In this document: piece by piece, positions 36,809 to 45,125 of the stretch | Layout of the letters: each line of letters starts with the position of its first letter | Numbering within the stretch: position 1 is the stretch's first letter | Source of the DNA: Clostridium sp. 1001271B_151109_B4 | Lineage (GTDB): Bacteria; Bacillota; Clostridia; Clostridiales; Clostridiaceae | Length of the DNA stretch: 64,000 nucleotides | NCBI RefSeq assembly: GCF_015670405.1 | Contig: NZ_JADPBQ010000004.1 | Span: forward strand, 120,699-184,698 | Reading direction: 5' to 3' | Made by a program: the position numbers and the translations under genes | The notes under the pieces: generated by a model | What the model saw: the letters and a program-made list of their open reading frames with translations, nothing else | The model's database searches: none | What the model was told of the DNA's origin: nothing

Positions 36809-37678
36809 TTACTTATCTCCGAATAAGTATTCTTTCATGTGTTCTATTGGCATTTCTTCTCCAGTCCAGCATTTGAATGCTTCTGCACCTTGGAATAACA
36901 TCATTCCTAATCCATTTATTGTTGGACATCCAACTTCTTCTGCTAATTCTAATAATCTAGTCTTAGCTGGTTGATATACAACGTCACTTACTATAAGATC
37001 TGGTCTTAACATATCTTTTTCTATGTAAGTTTGACCAACGTATGGTTTCATACCCATTCCAGTACCATTTGTGAATATTACTGAAGTAGCTATTTCTGCT
37101 CTTAAAGCTTCTTTATCTTCTAATCTGAATAATTTAGCTTTACAGTTAGTTTTTTCGTTTATCTTCTTAACTGTTTCTTCTGCTCTTGCAAAGAATTCAT
37201 CATCTTGGTTGAATATTGAAATTTCAGCTACTCCATCTAAAGCCGCTTGGATACAAATTGCTGTAGCTGCTCCGCCAGCTCCAACTATAGTCATCTTCTT
37301 ACCGATAATATCAAATCCAGCATCACTTAATGATCTCATATACCCAACACCATCAGTTATGTGTCCAGTTAAAACACCATTATCATTTATAACTGTATTT
37401 ACTGCTCCTGCAAGTTCTGCAGCTGGAGTTAATTTATCTAAGTATTTATGAATAACAGTTTTGTTTGGCATTGATACATTGCATCCTCTAGCTTGCATTG
37501 CCTTTAATCCCTTTACTGCATCTTCTAATCCATCATTACCAACTTCAAACGCAAGATAAGCATAATCTAAACCTAAGTATCTGAATGCTTCATTATGCAT
37601 CTTTGGTGAACTTGTATGTTTAATTGGTGTTGCTATTAATCCTATTAATGTAGTATAACCTGAAATACGTCTTTCCAT
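36809..37678 (-). CDS. Quinate/shikimate dehydrogenase, YdiB-like
   Basis: 289 residues, closest in pattern to E. coli YdiB rather than to biosynthetic AroE: HTSSPKMHNEAF, the catalytic Lys73 in NVSMPNK, Asp109 in HITDGVGY, GAGGAA (133-138) and the C-terminal INGLGMMLFQGAEAFKCWTGEEMP. YdiB uses NAD or NADP and oxidises both quinate and shikimate. A second, typical AroE (53428) sits in the aro operon, so this copy is probably catabolic. RBS AAGGAGAG. It precedes aroQ, and an operator-like site lies 176 bases upstream. Confidence 0.88.
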   Translation of the reverse strand: MERRISGYTTLIGLIATPIKHTSSPKMHNEAFRYLGLDYAYLAFEVGNDGLEDAVKGLKAMQARGCNVSMPNKTVIHKYLDKLTPAAELAGAVNTVINDNGVLTGHITDGVGYMRSLSDAGFDIIGKKMTIVGAGGAATAICIQAALDGVAEISIFNQDDEFFARAEETVKKINEKTNCKAKLFRLEDKEALRAEIATSVIFTNGTGMGMKPYVGQTYIEKDMLRPDLIVSDVVYQPAKTRLLELAEEVGCPTINGLGMMLFQGAEAFKCWTGEEMPIEHMKEYLFGDK

Positions 37679-37853
37679 TGTATTCTCTCCTTTATAGTAA
37701 ACAGCTTACTTTATCTTAAGCTATTATTAATCAATTTAATCCGTCTTAGTATTTTTTAATAAAAATAATGAACGTTAAATATTTAACACTTAATTCTCTT
37801 TTATTATATTCCAGCACTCTATACTAATCCAATTGATTTTAACCACATTATTC

Positions 37854-37868
37854 ATAGATAAAAGCTAT
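37854..37868. promoter_or_regulatory. Putative LysR operator, site 3 (ydiB-like/aroQ)
   Basis: ATAGATAAAAGCTAT, 176 bases upstream of the ydiB-like start. Its reverse complement differs from site 5 by one base. It shares ATAGATA-N4-CTAT with the others. Confidence 0.55.
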
Positions 37869-37950
37869 ATATTAATCACGTTGCATAACTACAGTTTATA
37901 AATACATAAAAATAATGATGAATTATAAATAATTCATCATATCAAATATA

Positions 37951-38136
37951 CTATGCTATTGATTCTTTATTTTTCTTCATCCATTTATAATACTTCTCTT
38001 GGCATTCTGTAGAACAAAATTTATTACCATTAAAATAGTCTACATAATTAGTATCCTCATTACAAATGCTACATTTAAGTACTTCTTTAACTTTCATCAT
38101 ATTATATTGCCCCATGTTTATCTTATTAAATTTCAT
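37951..38136 (-). CDS. Small cysteine-rich (zinc-finger-like) protein, 61 aa
   Basis: 61 residues with CSIC (22-25) and CSTEC (42-46), spaced as a treble-clef or TRASH-like zinc knuckle. The surrounding sequence is YVDYFNGNKFCSTECQEKYYKWMKK. RBS AAGGGGGC lies seven bases before the ATG, which supports a real gene. Lysine-rich ends; no membrane segment. Possible metal sensor or DNA/RNA adaptor; family not recognised with certainty. Confidence 0.65.
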   Translation of the reverse strand: MKFNKINMGQYNMMKVKEVLKCSICNEDTNYVDYFNGNKFCSTECQEKYYKWMKKNKESIA

Positions 38137-38209
38137 TTTGTATGCCCCCTTACAGTTTATATTTATATAAATATTTTATCACTTTTTCATTTAATAAGTA
38201 ATTCTTTTT

Positions 38210-38246
38210 ATAGATATTTTCTATAATTATTATAGTTTTTATCTAT
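38210..38246. promoter_or_regulatory. Tandem putative LysR operators, sites 4 and 5 (DAACS symporter)
   Basis: ATAGATATTTTCTAT (38210-38224, identical to site 1) and ATAGTTTTTATCTAT (38232-38246) have start points 22 bases apart, two helical turns. This fits the recognition/activation pair usual for LysR regulators. They lie about 250-285 bases upstream of the symporter start, in an otherwise gene-free 360-base stretch. They are also 75-110 bases from the small cysteine-rich gene on the other strand. Confidence 0.6.
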
Positions 38247-38495
38247 AGATTGATTTTTATATTTCTTTGTAGTTTTTTGTATCTTTATAATTACTTTTTA
38301 AAGTCATACAACTTCCTTTATCATCTAATAGTTAAATTATTGACATCTTATTTTATCTAATATATTATTTACATAACGTTAAATAATTATATTCCACTAA
38401 TAAAATATTAAACACTTAATTTTAAACTATTAATAGATAACCTTTACAAGATTTTTCTATCAAACAACTTATATTAATTATTGGGAGATAATTTT

Positions 38496-39857
38496 ATGAA
38501 ATTTAATTTTACAAAAGGAAAAAACCACTCTACTACCCTGGCTATAAAAATGGGAATATCCCTTGTATTAGCCTTAATTGTTGGTACTGCTTTCATTTTA
38601 TTAAGAGAATCATTAATCGCTAATGACAAATCCTCAATATGGAATGTCATTAATAGTATTCTATTTCAAGATATAACTACTGAAGAAGGAAGAAATTCTT
38701 TAGGTATTTTCTACATACTAGGCCAATTGTTTATTAACTGCCTTCAATTAATAATAATTCCAATGGTATTTTCATCAATAGCCCTTGCTATGTGTCATAT
38801 TAGTGATACTAAAAAACTTGGGAGAATATCTTCAAAAACTTTATTAGGTTTTTTAATGACATCTATATTTGCATTAGCAACTGCTTGTACATTGGGATTT
38901 TTTGCTTATAAACTAGGATTTTTCAATGTTAATCTTTCTAGTAACACTGCTACATCTGTAACTATCTCTACTGGAAGTAATCCTCTACTTGTAATACTTA
39001 ATGCAGTTCCAAATAATATAGCTAATGTTATGGCTAATAACTCAATGGTATTATCAATAGTATTTTTGGCTGTCGTTGTTGGATTATGTATTAATGCTTT
39101 AGATGAAAGAATCTTAGTTTTAAAGAATTTACTTATCGATATAAATAACATAATTAGTGTATTTTTAGGATTTATTATAACTAAGTTTAGTCCATTTGCT
39201 GTTTTTGTGTTAATTACTAGAACTTTTGCAGTATATGGCTTAGATCGTTTAAAACCAGCATTAGCCTATATGTTTACCGTTGCTGTTTCATCAATACTAT
39301 TCTTTGTTATTGCCTATCCACTATTTATTTATATAAACACTAAATTAAACCCTATTGTGTTCATGAAAAAAACTGCTAAAGTTGCTCTTTTAGGTTTTTC
39401 AGCAGCTGCTTCTTCTGCTGCGTTATCATTAAATGAAAAAACAACTGTTGAAGAGCTTGGAGTTAATAAAGATATTGCTTCTTTTGTACTACCTCTAGGT
39501 ATGACTATTAATATGAACGGTACTGCAATCATGCAAGTTATAGCCGCTATCTTCATTGCAGCTAGTTCTGGATATAACCTTACTATTCAAAATGTAATAT
39601 TAATAGCAGTTTTAGCATTAATAGCTTCTATAGGTACACCTTCTGCACCTGGTTCATCATCAATAATACTTTTTACAGTATTAACAGGTATGGGATTTAA
39701 TAACGAAGCTACACTTATAGCTTATTCATTAATTATTGCTATAAATAGACCTATAGATATGTTGATTACTTGTTTAAATGTAATTGGAGATTCTGCAACT
39801 GCAGTAGTTGTAGCAAATTCTGAGGGTTGCTTAGATAAAGAAATATATAATAGTTAA
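38496..39857 (+). CDS. Dicarboxylate/amino acid:cation symporter (DAACS, GltP/DctA family)
   Basis: 453 residues from the ATG at 38496 (GGGAGA RBS); a TTG at 38481 overlaps the RBS. Eight membrane spans and two re-entrant loops. Family signatures are the serine-rich AASSAALSLNEKTTVEELGV loop, MTINMNGTAIMQ (NMxGT) and the TPSAPGSSSI loop. It imports dicarboxylates or acidic amino acids with Na+ or H+. Shared operators with the quinate-type genes suggest that a carboxylated ring compound or a co-substrate could be carried. Confidence 0.92.
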   Translation: MKFNFTKGKNHSTTLAIKMGISLVLALIVGTAFILLRESLIANDKSSIWNVINSILFQDITTEEGRNSLGIFYILGQLFINCLQLIIIPMVFSSIALAMCHISDTKKLGRISSKTLLGFLMTSIFALATACTLGFFAYKLGFFNVNLSSNTATSVTISTGSNPLLVILNAVPNNIANVMANNSMVLSIVFLAVVVGLCINALDERILVLKNLLIDINNIISVFLGFIITKFSPFAVFVLITRTFAVYGLDRLKPALAYMFTVAVSSILFFVIAYPLFIYINTKLNPIVFMKKTAKVALLGFSAAASSAALSLNEKTTVEELGVNKDIASFVLPLGMTINMNGTAIMQVIAAIFIAASSGYNLTIQNVILIAVLALIASIGTPSAPGSSSIILFTVLTGMGFNNEATLIAYSLIIAINRPIDMLITCLNVIGDSATAVVVANSEGCLDKEIYNS

Positions 39858-39863
39858 TATTAA

Positions 39864-39896
39864 AAGGAGTATCTATAATAAATATAGATACTCCTT
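39864..39896. terminator. Terminator of symporter gene (bidirectional)
   Basis: Perfect 14-bp stem AAGGAGTATCTATA / TATAGATACTCCTT, five-base loop. It separates the convergent symporter and ABC permease genes. Confidence 0.8.
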
Positions 39897-39906
39897 AATT
39901 TATTAT

Positions 39907-40662
39907 TTATCTTTCTTTAATTACAGCTTTTCTAATTAATAAAAATGATACTCCACTTAAAATTATTGCTATTACTAAAAGTGTTATTATACAAGCAAAA
40001 ACATTTATTGGATTAAATCCAAATATATAATCAAGAAATTTATTTATTTTCATTGCTAACCTTGGATTTGTTATCGAACAATTACCTGTAAACATTATAA
40101 GTGCTACTGGAATAACTGATACTATTACTTTTACATATTTATTAGATCTATAATAAATCATATTAATTACTATTCCTACTATATATGCTAAAAGACATAA
40201 TGAAAATTGAAATAATATTGTATTTATAATTGTAGTAAAACTATTGCTTTGCACCCATACCCCATTATAAACACTATTCATTCCATCTACTAAATTTCCA
40301 TAAGACATATCATAAAGGGTTGGATTATTAATAATAATATTGTTCAATCTATTAATAATAATATCTATAATTGACATTACTAATGCTATTGGTACACTTG
40401 ATATCAATAGTCCCTTAATAAAGCTACTTCTTGATACACCATTACTTTTGGCAAAATAGAAATTTGACTTAAAGGAGTTCAATCCACAAACAAACAAGAA
40501 AATTACAGTTGCAAATTCTACTCCTGACATTGTGATATTTACTCCATCAACATAATTACTTATACATATAGTTATTCCTATAACAATAACTATCAAATAG
40601 TATATCATTGCTGATTTCATTACTGCTTGGATATTCATTTTTGCAATCTTTAAACTTTTCAT
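39907..40662 (-). CDS. ABC transporter membrane protein (YtrC/D-like)
   Basis: 251 residues and about six membrane spans, with no conserved motif beyond hydrophobicity and a FYFAKSNGVSRSSFIKG cytoplasmic loop typical of ABC-2 type exporters. It starts one base after the stop of the ATPase gene and is the third gene of a GntR-ATPase-permease operon. These YtrA-type systems respond to cell-wall antibiotics in Bacillus. Substrate unknown. Confidence 0.8.
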   Translation of the reverse strand: MKSLKIAKMNIQAVMKSAMIYYLIVIVIGITICISNYVDGVNITMSGVEFATVIFLFVCGLNSFKSNFYFAKSNGVSRSSFIKGLLISSVPIALVMSIIDIIINRLNNIIINNPTLYDMSYGNLVDGMNSVYNGVWVQSNSFTTIINTILFQFSLCLLAYIVGIVINMIYYRSNKYVKVIVSVIPVALIMFTGNCSITNPRLAMKINKFLDYIFGFNPINVFACIITLLVIAIILSGVSFLLIRKAVIKER

Positions 40663-40663
40663 C

Positions 40664-41536
40664 TTAAATCTCCTCCTTTTCAGTTAAATATATAAATAAC
40701 TTTTGCAATTCAACCTTTGAAAACTTTAACCCCAAATCTTCTGCTAACTTTTTATCCTCTTTAGTTAAATTACCTATTATAGTGGCAGATTTAAATGATG
40801 TTATTTCTTCAACATTTACTATATTTTTTGCTTCTACAAATTTATCAATATTTTCAGTTAAGCCTGAAACTGTATATGCCTTATTTAATAACTCTTCAGC
40901 TTCATCACTACTTATAACTTTACTATTATTTAAAATAATTACTTTTTCTATTAAATTTGAAACCTCCTCAATAATATGAGTAGATAAAATTATAGTTTTA
41001 GGATTTTCTATATAATTTTCCATTAACACTTTATAAAATAACTCTCTATGATTGGCATCAAGACCAAGCACTGGCTCATCAAAGATTAAAACATTTGCAT
41101 TTGAAGCAAGTGTAGTTATTATTTTACATATAGAATTATATCCTGTAGAAAGATTTTTTATCTTAGTATTTATATTTAAATTAAATTTCTTTGCTAATTC
41201 TAAGGCATATTCACTATCAAAATTTTTATAAAATTCTTTAGTCCATTTAAATATTTCTTTCACTTTATAATCTGATGGATATAAAGTTCTTTCTGTCATA
41301 AAATATATTTTTTCTAAAGCATTATCATTTTCATAAATAGTTTCACCATCAATAGTTATTTCACCCGAATCTACTACTGCTCTATCTGTAATTAAATTTA
41401 ATAAAGTAGTCTTTCCAGCTCCATTTCTTCCTAATAGACCATAAATTTTATTTTCTTCAAATGTTATATTTATATCTTTTAAAACTTGTTTTTTGTTATA
41501 ACTCTTATTAACCTTTTTAACCTCTATTATAGACAT
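40664..41536 (-). CDS. ABC transporter ATPase (YtrB-like)
   Basis: 290 residues. Walker A GRNGAGKTTLL near residue 37, Walker B VLIFDEPVLGLD near 155. The signature LSTGYNSICKII (about 130) departs from LSGGQ, as is common in this subfamily. An H-loop STHIIEEVS is present. A C-terminal extension of about 70 residues is probably regulatory. It is four bases after the GntR gene and one base before the permease. Confidence 0.9.
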   Translation of the reverse strand: MSIIEVKKVNKSYNKKQVLKDINITFEENKIYGLLGRNGAGKTTLLNLITDRAVVDSGEITIDGETIYENDNALEKIYFMTERTLYPSDYKVKEIFKWTKEFYKNFDSEYALELAKKFNLNINTKIKNLSTGYNSICKIITTLASNANVLIFDEPVLGLDANHRELFYKVLMENYIENPKTIILSTHIIEEVSNLIEKVIILNNSKVISSDEAEELLNKAYTVSGLTENIDKFVEAKNIVNVEEITSFKSATIIGNLTKEDKKLAEDLGLKFSKVELQKLFIYLTEKEEI

Positions 41537-41540
41537 ATCC

Positions 41541-41903
41541 TTACCCCTCTTTATTAATCATTTTTATGATATCTTCTGTTGATATATTTAACTTCTTTGC
41601 CTCATCTAAAAGTGTAACTATATAATCACTAAAAAAGCTTTCTTTTCTCTTATTCATTAGTAATTCTTTACTTCCCGCTGAAACAAACATCCCCACACCT
41701 CTTCTTTTATATATAACTCCTTCATCAACTAAAATATTAAACCCTTTTCCTACAGTAGCAGGGTTTATTTTATATTTTACTGATATCTCTGTAGTTGATG
41801 GTATCATTTCATCCTCTTTGAATATCCCTTTTATAATACTATCTTCTATTGCTTGCGCTATTTGAATGTAAATTGGAATATCATTGTTAAATTCTATAAT
41901 CAT
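41541..41903 (-). CDS. GntR-family regulator, YtrA subfamily
   Basis: 120 residues from the ATG at 41903; an upstream ATG at 41948 lies inside the operator region. It has an N-terminal GntR winged helix (PIYIQIAQAIEDSIIKGIFK, then PSTTEISVKYKINPATVGKG) and a short C-terminal dimer tail without a ligand domain, as in YtrA. It leads the ABC operon. A dyad overlapping the promoter suggests autorepression, relieved by an unknown membrane-active compound. Confidence 0.88.
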   Translation of the reverse strand: MIIEFNNDIPIYIQIAQAIEDSIIKGIFKEDEMIPSTTEISVKYKINPATVGKGFNILVDEGVIYKRRGVGMFVSAGSKELLMNKRKESFFSDYIVTLLDEAKKLNISTEDIIKMINKEG

Positions 41904-41927
41904 ATTATTTATCCAACCTCCTTTTCT

Positions 41928-41991
41928 ATAGTTAGTTAATTGGTTCATTACTTATATAACTAACTATATAACCCACCTATTTATTTGTCAA
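41928..41991 (-). promoter_or_regulatory. Promoter and GntR operator dyad
   Basis: TTGACA (41986-41991) and TATAGT (41963-41968) on the minus strand with a 17-base spacer. A dyad with arms ATAGTTAGTTA (41928-41938) and TAACTAACTAT (41957-41967) overlaps the -10 and transcription start. Good candidate for autorepression. Confidence 0.7.
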
Positions 41992-42025
41992 TATTTTACT
42001 TGGATATTTTTTCAACAGAAAAATA

Positions 42026-42053
42026 AGTTAATACCGAATCTCAAGTATTAACT
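42026..42053. other. Hairpin in GntR-CYTH spacer
   Basis: Stem AGTTAATAC / GTATTAACT with a ten-base loop, no T-run. The rest of 41992-42297 shows only a possible TATAAT (42253-42258) ahead of the CYTH gene. Confidence 0.35.
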
Positions 42054-42297
42054 CACTTAACCTATCTATAAAATATATTTACTATTTCATCACTATTAAG
42101 TAGCTTATCTATAAAAAGTCACTCAACACCTTCTTTAATATAATTTATCTTTATAAATATATATTTCATCATATTTATATTACAAATTGAATTTATTCCT
42201 ATTAAAATAAAATGCCCTTTACTTCATTATTTTTAATACACATTATTTATTGTATAATGTAACTATTATTATTTAAAATTGAGAGGAGTCACATTTA

Positions 42298-42855
42298 ATG
42301 AAAGAATTAGAAACTAGAGTAATGGATATTGATGTTGATGATATTAGAAATAAAATGAAATCATTGGGTGCAATTAAGGTTAAATCTGAAGACCAAGTTA
42401 ATGAAATATATGATTTTGAAGATGGTAGACTTTTAGCCGCTAAAGGATATGCTAGAGTTAGAACTACTATTGATAGACTTACAGGGAAAGAAACTGTATT
42501 TATGACTACAAAAAAAATGTTAAGTCAAGGCACTTTTAAAGTTATGGAAGAAAATGAAACTATTGTTGAAGATGGAGAAATGGCTAGAAGAATATTTAAA
42601 TCTTTAGGTCTTGTGCTTCAAGAATCTATTTCTAAATATAGAGAAAGCTATAAAATTAATGATTCTTTAATTGAAATTGATATTAATGATAAGAGTTTTT
42701 GTCCTTTCCCTTACTTAGAAATTGAAACTACTTCTGAGGAAAAGCTTGAAGAAATTCTTAAATTAATTGGCTATACTTTAGCTGACACTACTTCTAAGAC
42801 TATTTATGAAATTTTAGCTGAAAGAGGAATTGAAGGCAAAATCAAAGGGCGATAA
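42298..42855 (+). CDS. CYTH-domain protein (class IV adenylate cyclase / triphosphatase family)
   Basis: 185 residues. It starts with the CYTH signature KELETRVMDID (ExExK-like, here ELETRV), followed by alternating charged beta strands (GYARVRTT, KETVFMTTKK, SKYRESY, LIEIDIND, YLEIET) lining the tunnel that binds triphosphate. Members are adenylate cyclases (CyaB), thiamine or inorganic triphosphatases; sequence cannot choose among these. RBS GAGAGGAG. Monocistronic. Confidence 0.85.
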   Translation: MKELETRVMDIDVDDIRNKMKSLGAIKVKSEDQVNEIYDFEDGRLLAAKGYARVRTTIDRLTGKETVFMTTKKMLSQGTFKVMEENETIVEDGEMARRIFKSLGLVLQESISKYRESYKINDSLIEIDINDKSFCPFPYLEIETTSEEKLEEILKLIGYTLADTTSKTIYEILAERGIEGKIKGR

Positions 42856-42921
42856 TTGTTCATCATGGTAGATGAAAAAAACAAATGGATTATCTACAGG
42901 AATTAGTATAATTTTCATTAA

Positions 42922-43022
42922 GAATTTATATCCTCATTTCCAGAAAAACTGCTAAAGCTTCGAATGTCGTTTTACTCCCTCAGCTTCTTCACGCAGTTTT
43001 TCTTCCAATAAGGATTAAATTC
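42922..43022. repeat. 101-bp palindromic element
   Basis: Ends GAATTTA-T-ATCCT / AGGAT-TAAATTC, with inner arms AGAAAAACTGC / GCAGTTTTTCT and AGCTT-type core. The middle (around 42965-42995) is richer in G+C than its flanks. It fills most of the 294-base gap between the CYTH and BlaR1-like genes; a MITE-like or REP-like unit. Confidence 0.55.
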
Positions 43023-43149
43023 TAAAATTCAATTATAATATTCCTTCCGATACTCCATTTGCCTTTTTCTTAATTGCCATATTTTATAACTTTAATCCAA
43101 GGCTAATTTGGGTTAGCTAATGTTTATACTAAAAATAGTAATAATTTTA

Positions 43150-44268
43150 TTAATGACAATGTCTAACATGGTGTAGTACTTCACCTGTTTCCGTATCAAT
43201 TGATACTATTGCTCCTCTACTTGATGAATTTATTTCATTATCCATCATCATTCCTGAATCCCTAATAATTGAAATAGTTTCTTCATAAGTTTTTCCTTCT
43301 AAATTAATTTCATTATCTCTATCCGTAGTAGTTGCAGTAACGCTAATAGCTGTTGTACCTACTACTAATCCTAATATTAATAAACCTGAAAAGACTTTTT
43401 TAAACTTGCTTGTTTTCTTTACATTTAACATCATTATTAATCTCCTTTTTATATACTTTTTATCACTACATAAATAGAGACATAAATTATTGGGGATCAA
43501 ACTTACATTTTCAATGATACTTATTACAGTATTTCCATATTCTTTTCTTTGAGAATACGACATATTTTCTGCAACTATTTCATCACATGATATCTCACAC
43601 CACTTTTCTATATTACTATTCATAATATAAATTATTGGATTAAACCAATTTAATGCTGTAATCAATATTTGAACAAATTTTATTAGTAAGTCCCTTCTTC
43701 TTAAATGAATTAATTCATGTATTATTACGGGTTCTAAATTATCACTGCATATCATATTATCTGGGAATATAATTACTGGATTAAATATTCCTACAAGCAT
43801 TGGAGAATTAGCAATAAAACTTTTTCTTACATATATTTTTGAAGTTATATCCAACTCTCTTTTACATCTATTTAGTATATTGCTAAATTCATTATCTTCA
43901 TAACTAAAACTTATAACTTCTTTTATAAATTTGTTATAACAATAAATATTCCATAAAATAAATATTACTGTCCCAAGTATCCACACTATAAATAATATCT
44001 CTGCTATACTTAATATACTGCTTTTCACACTTATTTCATTAAATGCTACATTAAAATAGTTTATAGTAATGCCTTTAGAATAATTATTAAAATTACGGAA
44101 AAGTAATACTATAGGAAAACCATAAAATATAATATTTATTTTTAAAATAAAAAAGTGAAACTTTGCAGAAAATATTTTGCGTGTTATAAAAGACATACAA
44201 AAAAATAACATAAAGAAAATTGTTCCTGAAATAGTTATCTTTAAAATAATTTTTAATATTTCATTCAT
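43150..44268 (-). CDS. BlaR1/MecR1-like M56 family membrane metallopeptidase
   Basis: 372 residues. Three N-terminal membrane helices precede a cytoplasmic zinc protease domain with HELIHLRRRDLL (HExxH) near residue 184 and ENM at the third ligand region. A last helix (KVFSGLLILGLVVGTTAISV) and about 60 extracellular residues follow. Unlike BlaR1 there is no penicillin-binding domain; the tail ends with a PepSY-like strand (AIVSIDTETGEVLHHV) and HCH. It lies nine bases after the BlaI gene and presumably cleaves that repressor on a signal. Confidence 0.85.
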   Translation of the reverse strand: MNEILKIILKITISGTIFFMLFFCMSFITRKIFSAKFHFFILKINIIFYGFPIVLLFRNFNNYSKGITINYFNVAFNEISVKSSILSIAEILFIVWILGTVIFILWNIYCYNKFIKEVISFSYEDNEFSNILNRCKRELDITSKIYVRKSFIANSPMLVGIFNPVIIFPDNMICSDNLEPVIIHELIHLRRRDLLIKFVQILITALNWFNPIIYIMNSNIEKWCEISCDEIVAENMSYSQRKEYGNTVISIIENVSLIPNNLCLYLCSDKKYIKRRLIMMLNVKKTSKFKKVFSGLLILGLVVGTTAISVTATTTDRDNEINLEGKTYEETISIIRDSGMMMDNEINSSSRGAIVSIDTETGEVLHHVRHCH

Positions 44269-44277
44269 ATCAGCCTC

Positions 44278-44655
44278 CTATTTATCAGAAAACCAATCTT
44301 TTAGTTCTTCTATTTCTTCTTTATTAACCTTTTTCCCATAATATAAAGCTGATAAAAATTTCTTTACTGAACCTTTATACATATCATTTAATATACTTTG
44401 TGCTTCCCTCTGTCTATATTCCTCAATAGTAACAGATGAAATATAATAATTTGATCTTCCTTTTTTAACACAAGTTAAAACATCCTTTTCAACCATTCTA
44501 GCTAAAAATGTTGCTATTGTTTGGCCTGACCACTTTTTACCTTTTTCTTTTTCAATTATATTTAATAGCTCCGATGATGTTACTTGTTTATTAAGTCCCC
44601 ATATAATTCTCATTATATCCATTTCTGTATCCGATAATTTTTGAAATTTTTTCAT
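44278..44655 (-). CDS. BlaI/MecI-family repressor
   Basis: 125 residues from the ATG at 44655 (GGAG 11 bases upstream); the frame is open further up through the operator, without an RBS. A winged helix (KLSDTEMDIMRIIWGL, then VTSSELLNIIEKEKG and SGQTIATFLARMVEKD) and a C-terminal dimer region make the normal BlaI layout. The cleavage region lies near residue 100. Two BlaI-type palindromes lie just upstream, so it represses itself and the adjacent protease gene. Confidence 0.92.
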   Translation of the reverse strand: MKKFQKLSDTEMDIMRIIWGLNKQVTSSELLNIIEKEKGKKWSGQTIATFLARMVEKDVLTCVKKGRSNYYISSVTIEEYRQREAQSILNDMYKGSVKKFLSALYYGKKVNKEEIEELKDWFSDK

Positions 44656-44683
44656 GATGCACATCACTCCATTAACCTTTTTC

Positions 44684-44728
44684 ACTACACGTCTGTAGTA
44701 TATATTAAACATACTACAGATATGTAGT
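44684..44728 (-). promoter_or_regulatory. Two BlaI-type operators
   Basis: ACTACACGTCTGTAGT (44684-44699) and ACTACAGATATGTAGT (44713-44728) resemble the staphylococcal mec operator (TACTACATATGTAGTA). They start 29 bases apart, immediately upstream of blaI. Confidence 0.8.
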
Positions 44729-44959
44729 GAATGTAATATATTTATTTACTTTTTCAAACACCTTATTACTCCACCACCCTAGGTTATTACCACTCATTCC
44801 AAATGATTGTGATTCATATAAATTTCCTAAATCATCTTTAACTTCTATGACTTCTGATTTTTTTGACTTATATAATTTATCTATCCCTAAGATTACTTTC
44901 ATTAAATTCCATATTATAGCTACATACATTAGTCTTTTTTTAACTATATAAAGTTTCAA
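44714..44959 (-). other. Doubtful 81-codon frame upstream of BlaI
   Basis: A minus-strand frame opens with TTG and no RBS, and ends inside the BlaI operators. The product has a short hydrophobic start and a polar, WW-containing end (GNNLGWWSNKVFEKV). It could be a decayed small membrane protein formerly controlled with blaI. I cannot support it as a working gene. Confidence 0.25.
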
Positions 44960-44992
44960 CTTTTTTTATTTATTATATTAATACTATATACC

Positions 44993-45048
44993 AAAAAAGA
45001 GTTATATTAAGATTAAATTTTAAACTCAATCTTAATACAACTCTCTTT
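44993..45048 (-). terminator. Terminator of first polysaccharide deacetylase gene
   Basis: AAAGAGTTATATTAAGATT / AATCTTAATACAACTCTCTTT long imperfect stem, T-run on the minus strand. Confidence 0.8.
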
Positions 45049-45125
45049 ATTGTTAACTTAAATATTATATAATTTATAAAATAAATTAAACTTTCCTACC
45101 AAATATTTCAACCAATAATTATATG

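Noticed and set aside
44714..44959. 81-codon frame as a functional gene
   Set aside because: TTG start without RBS and the frame ends inside the BlaI operators; listed only as doubtful.
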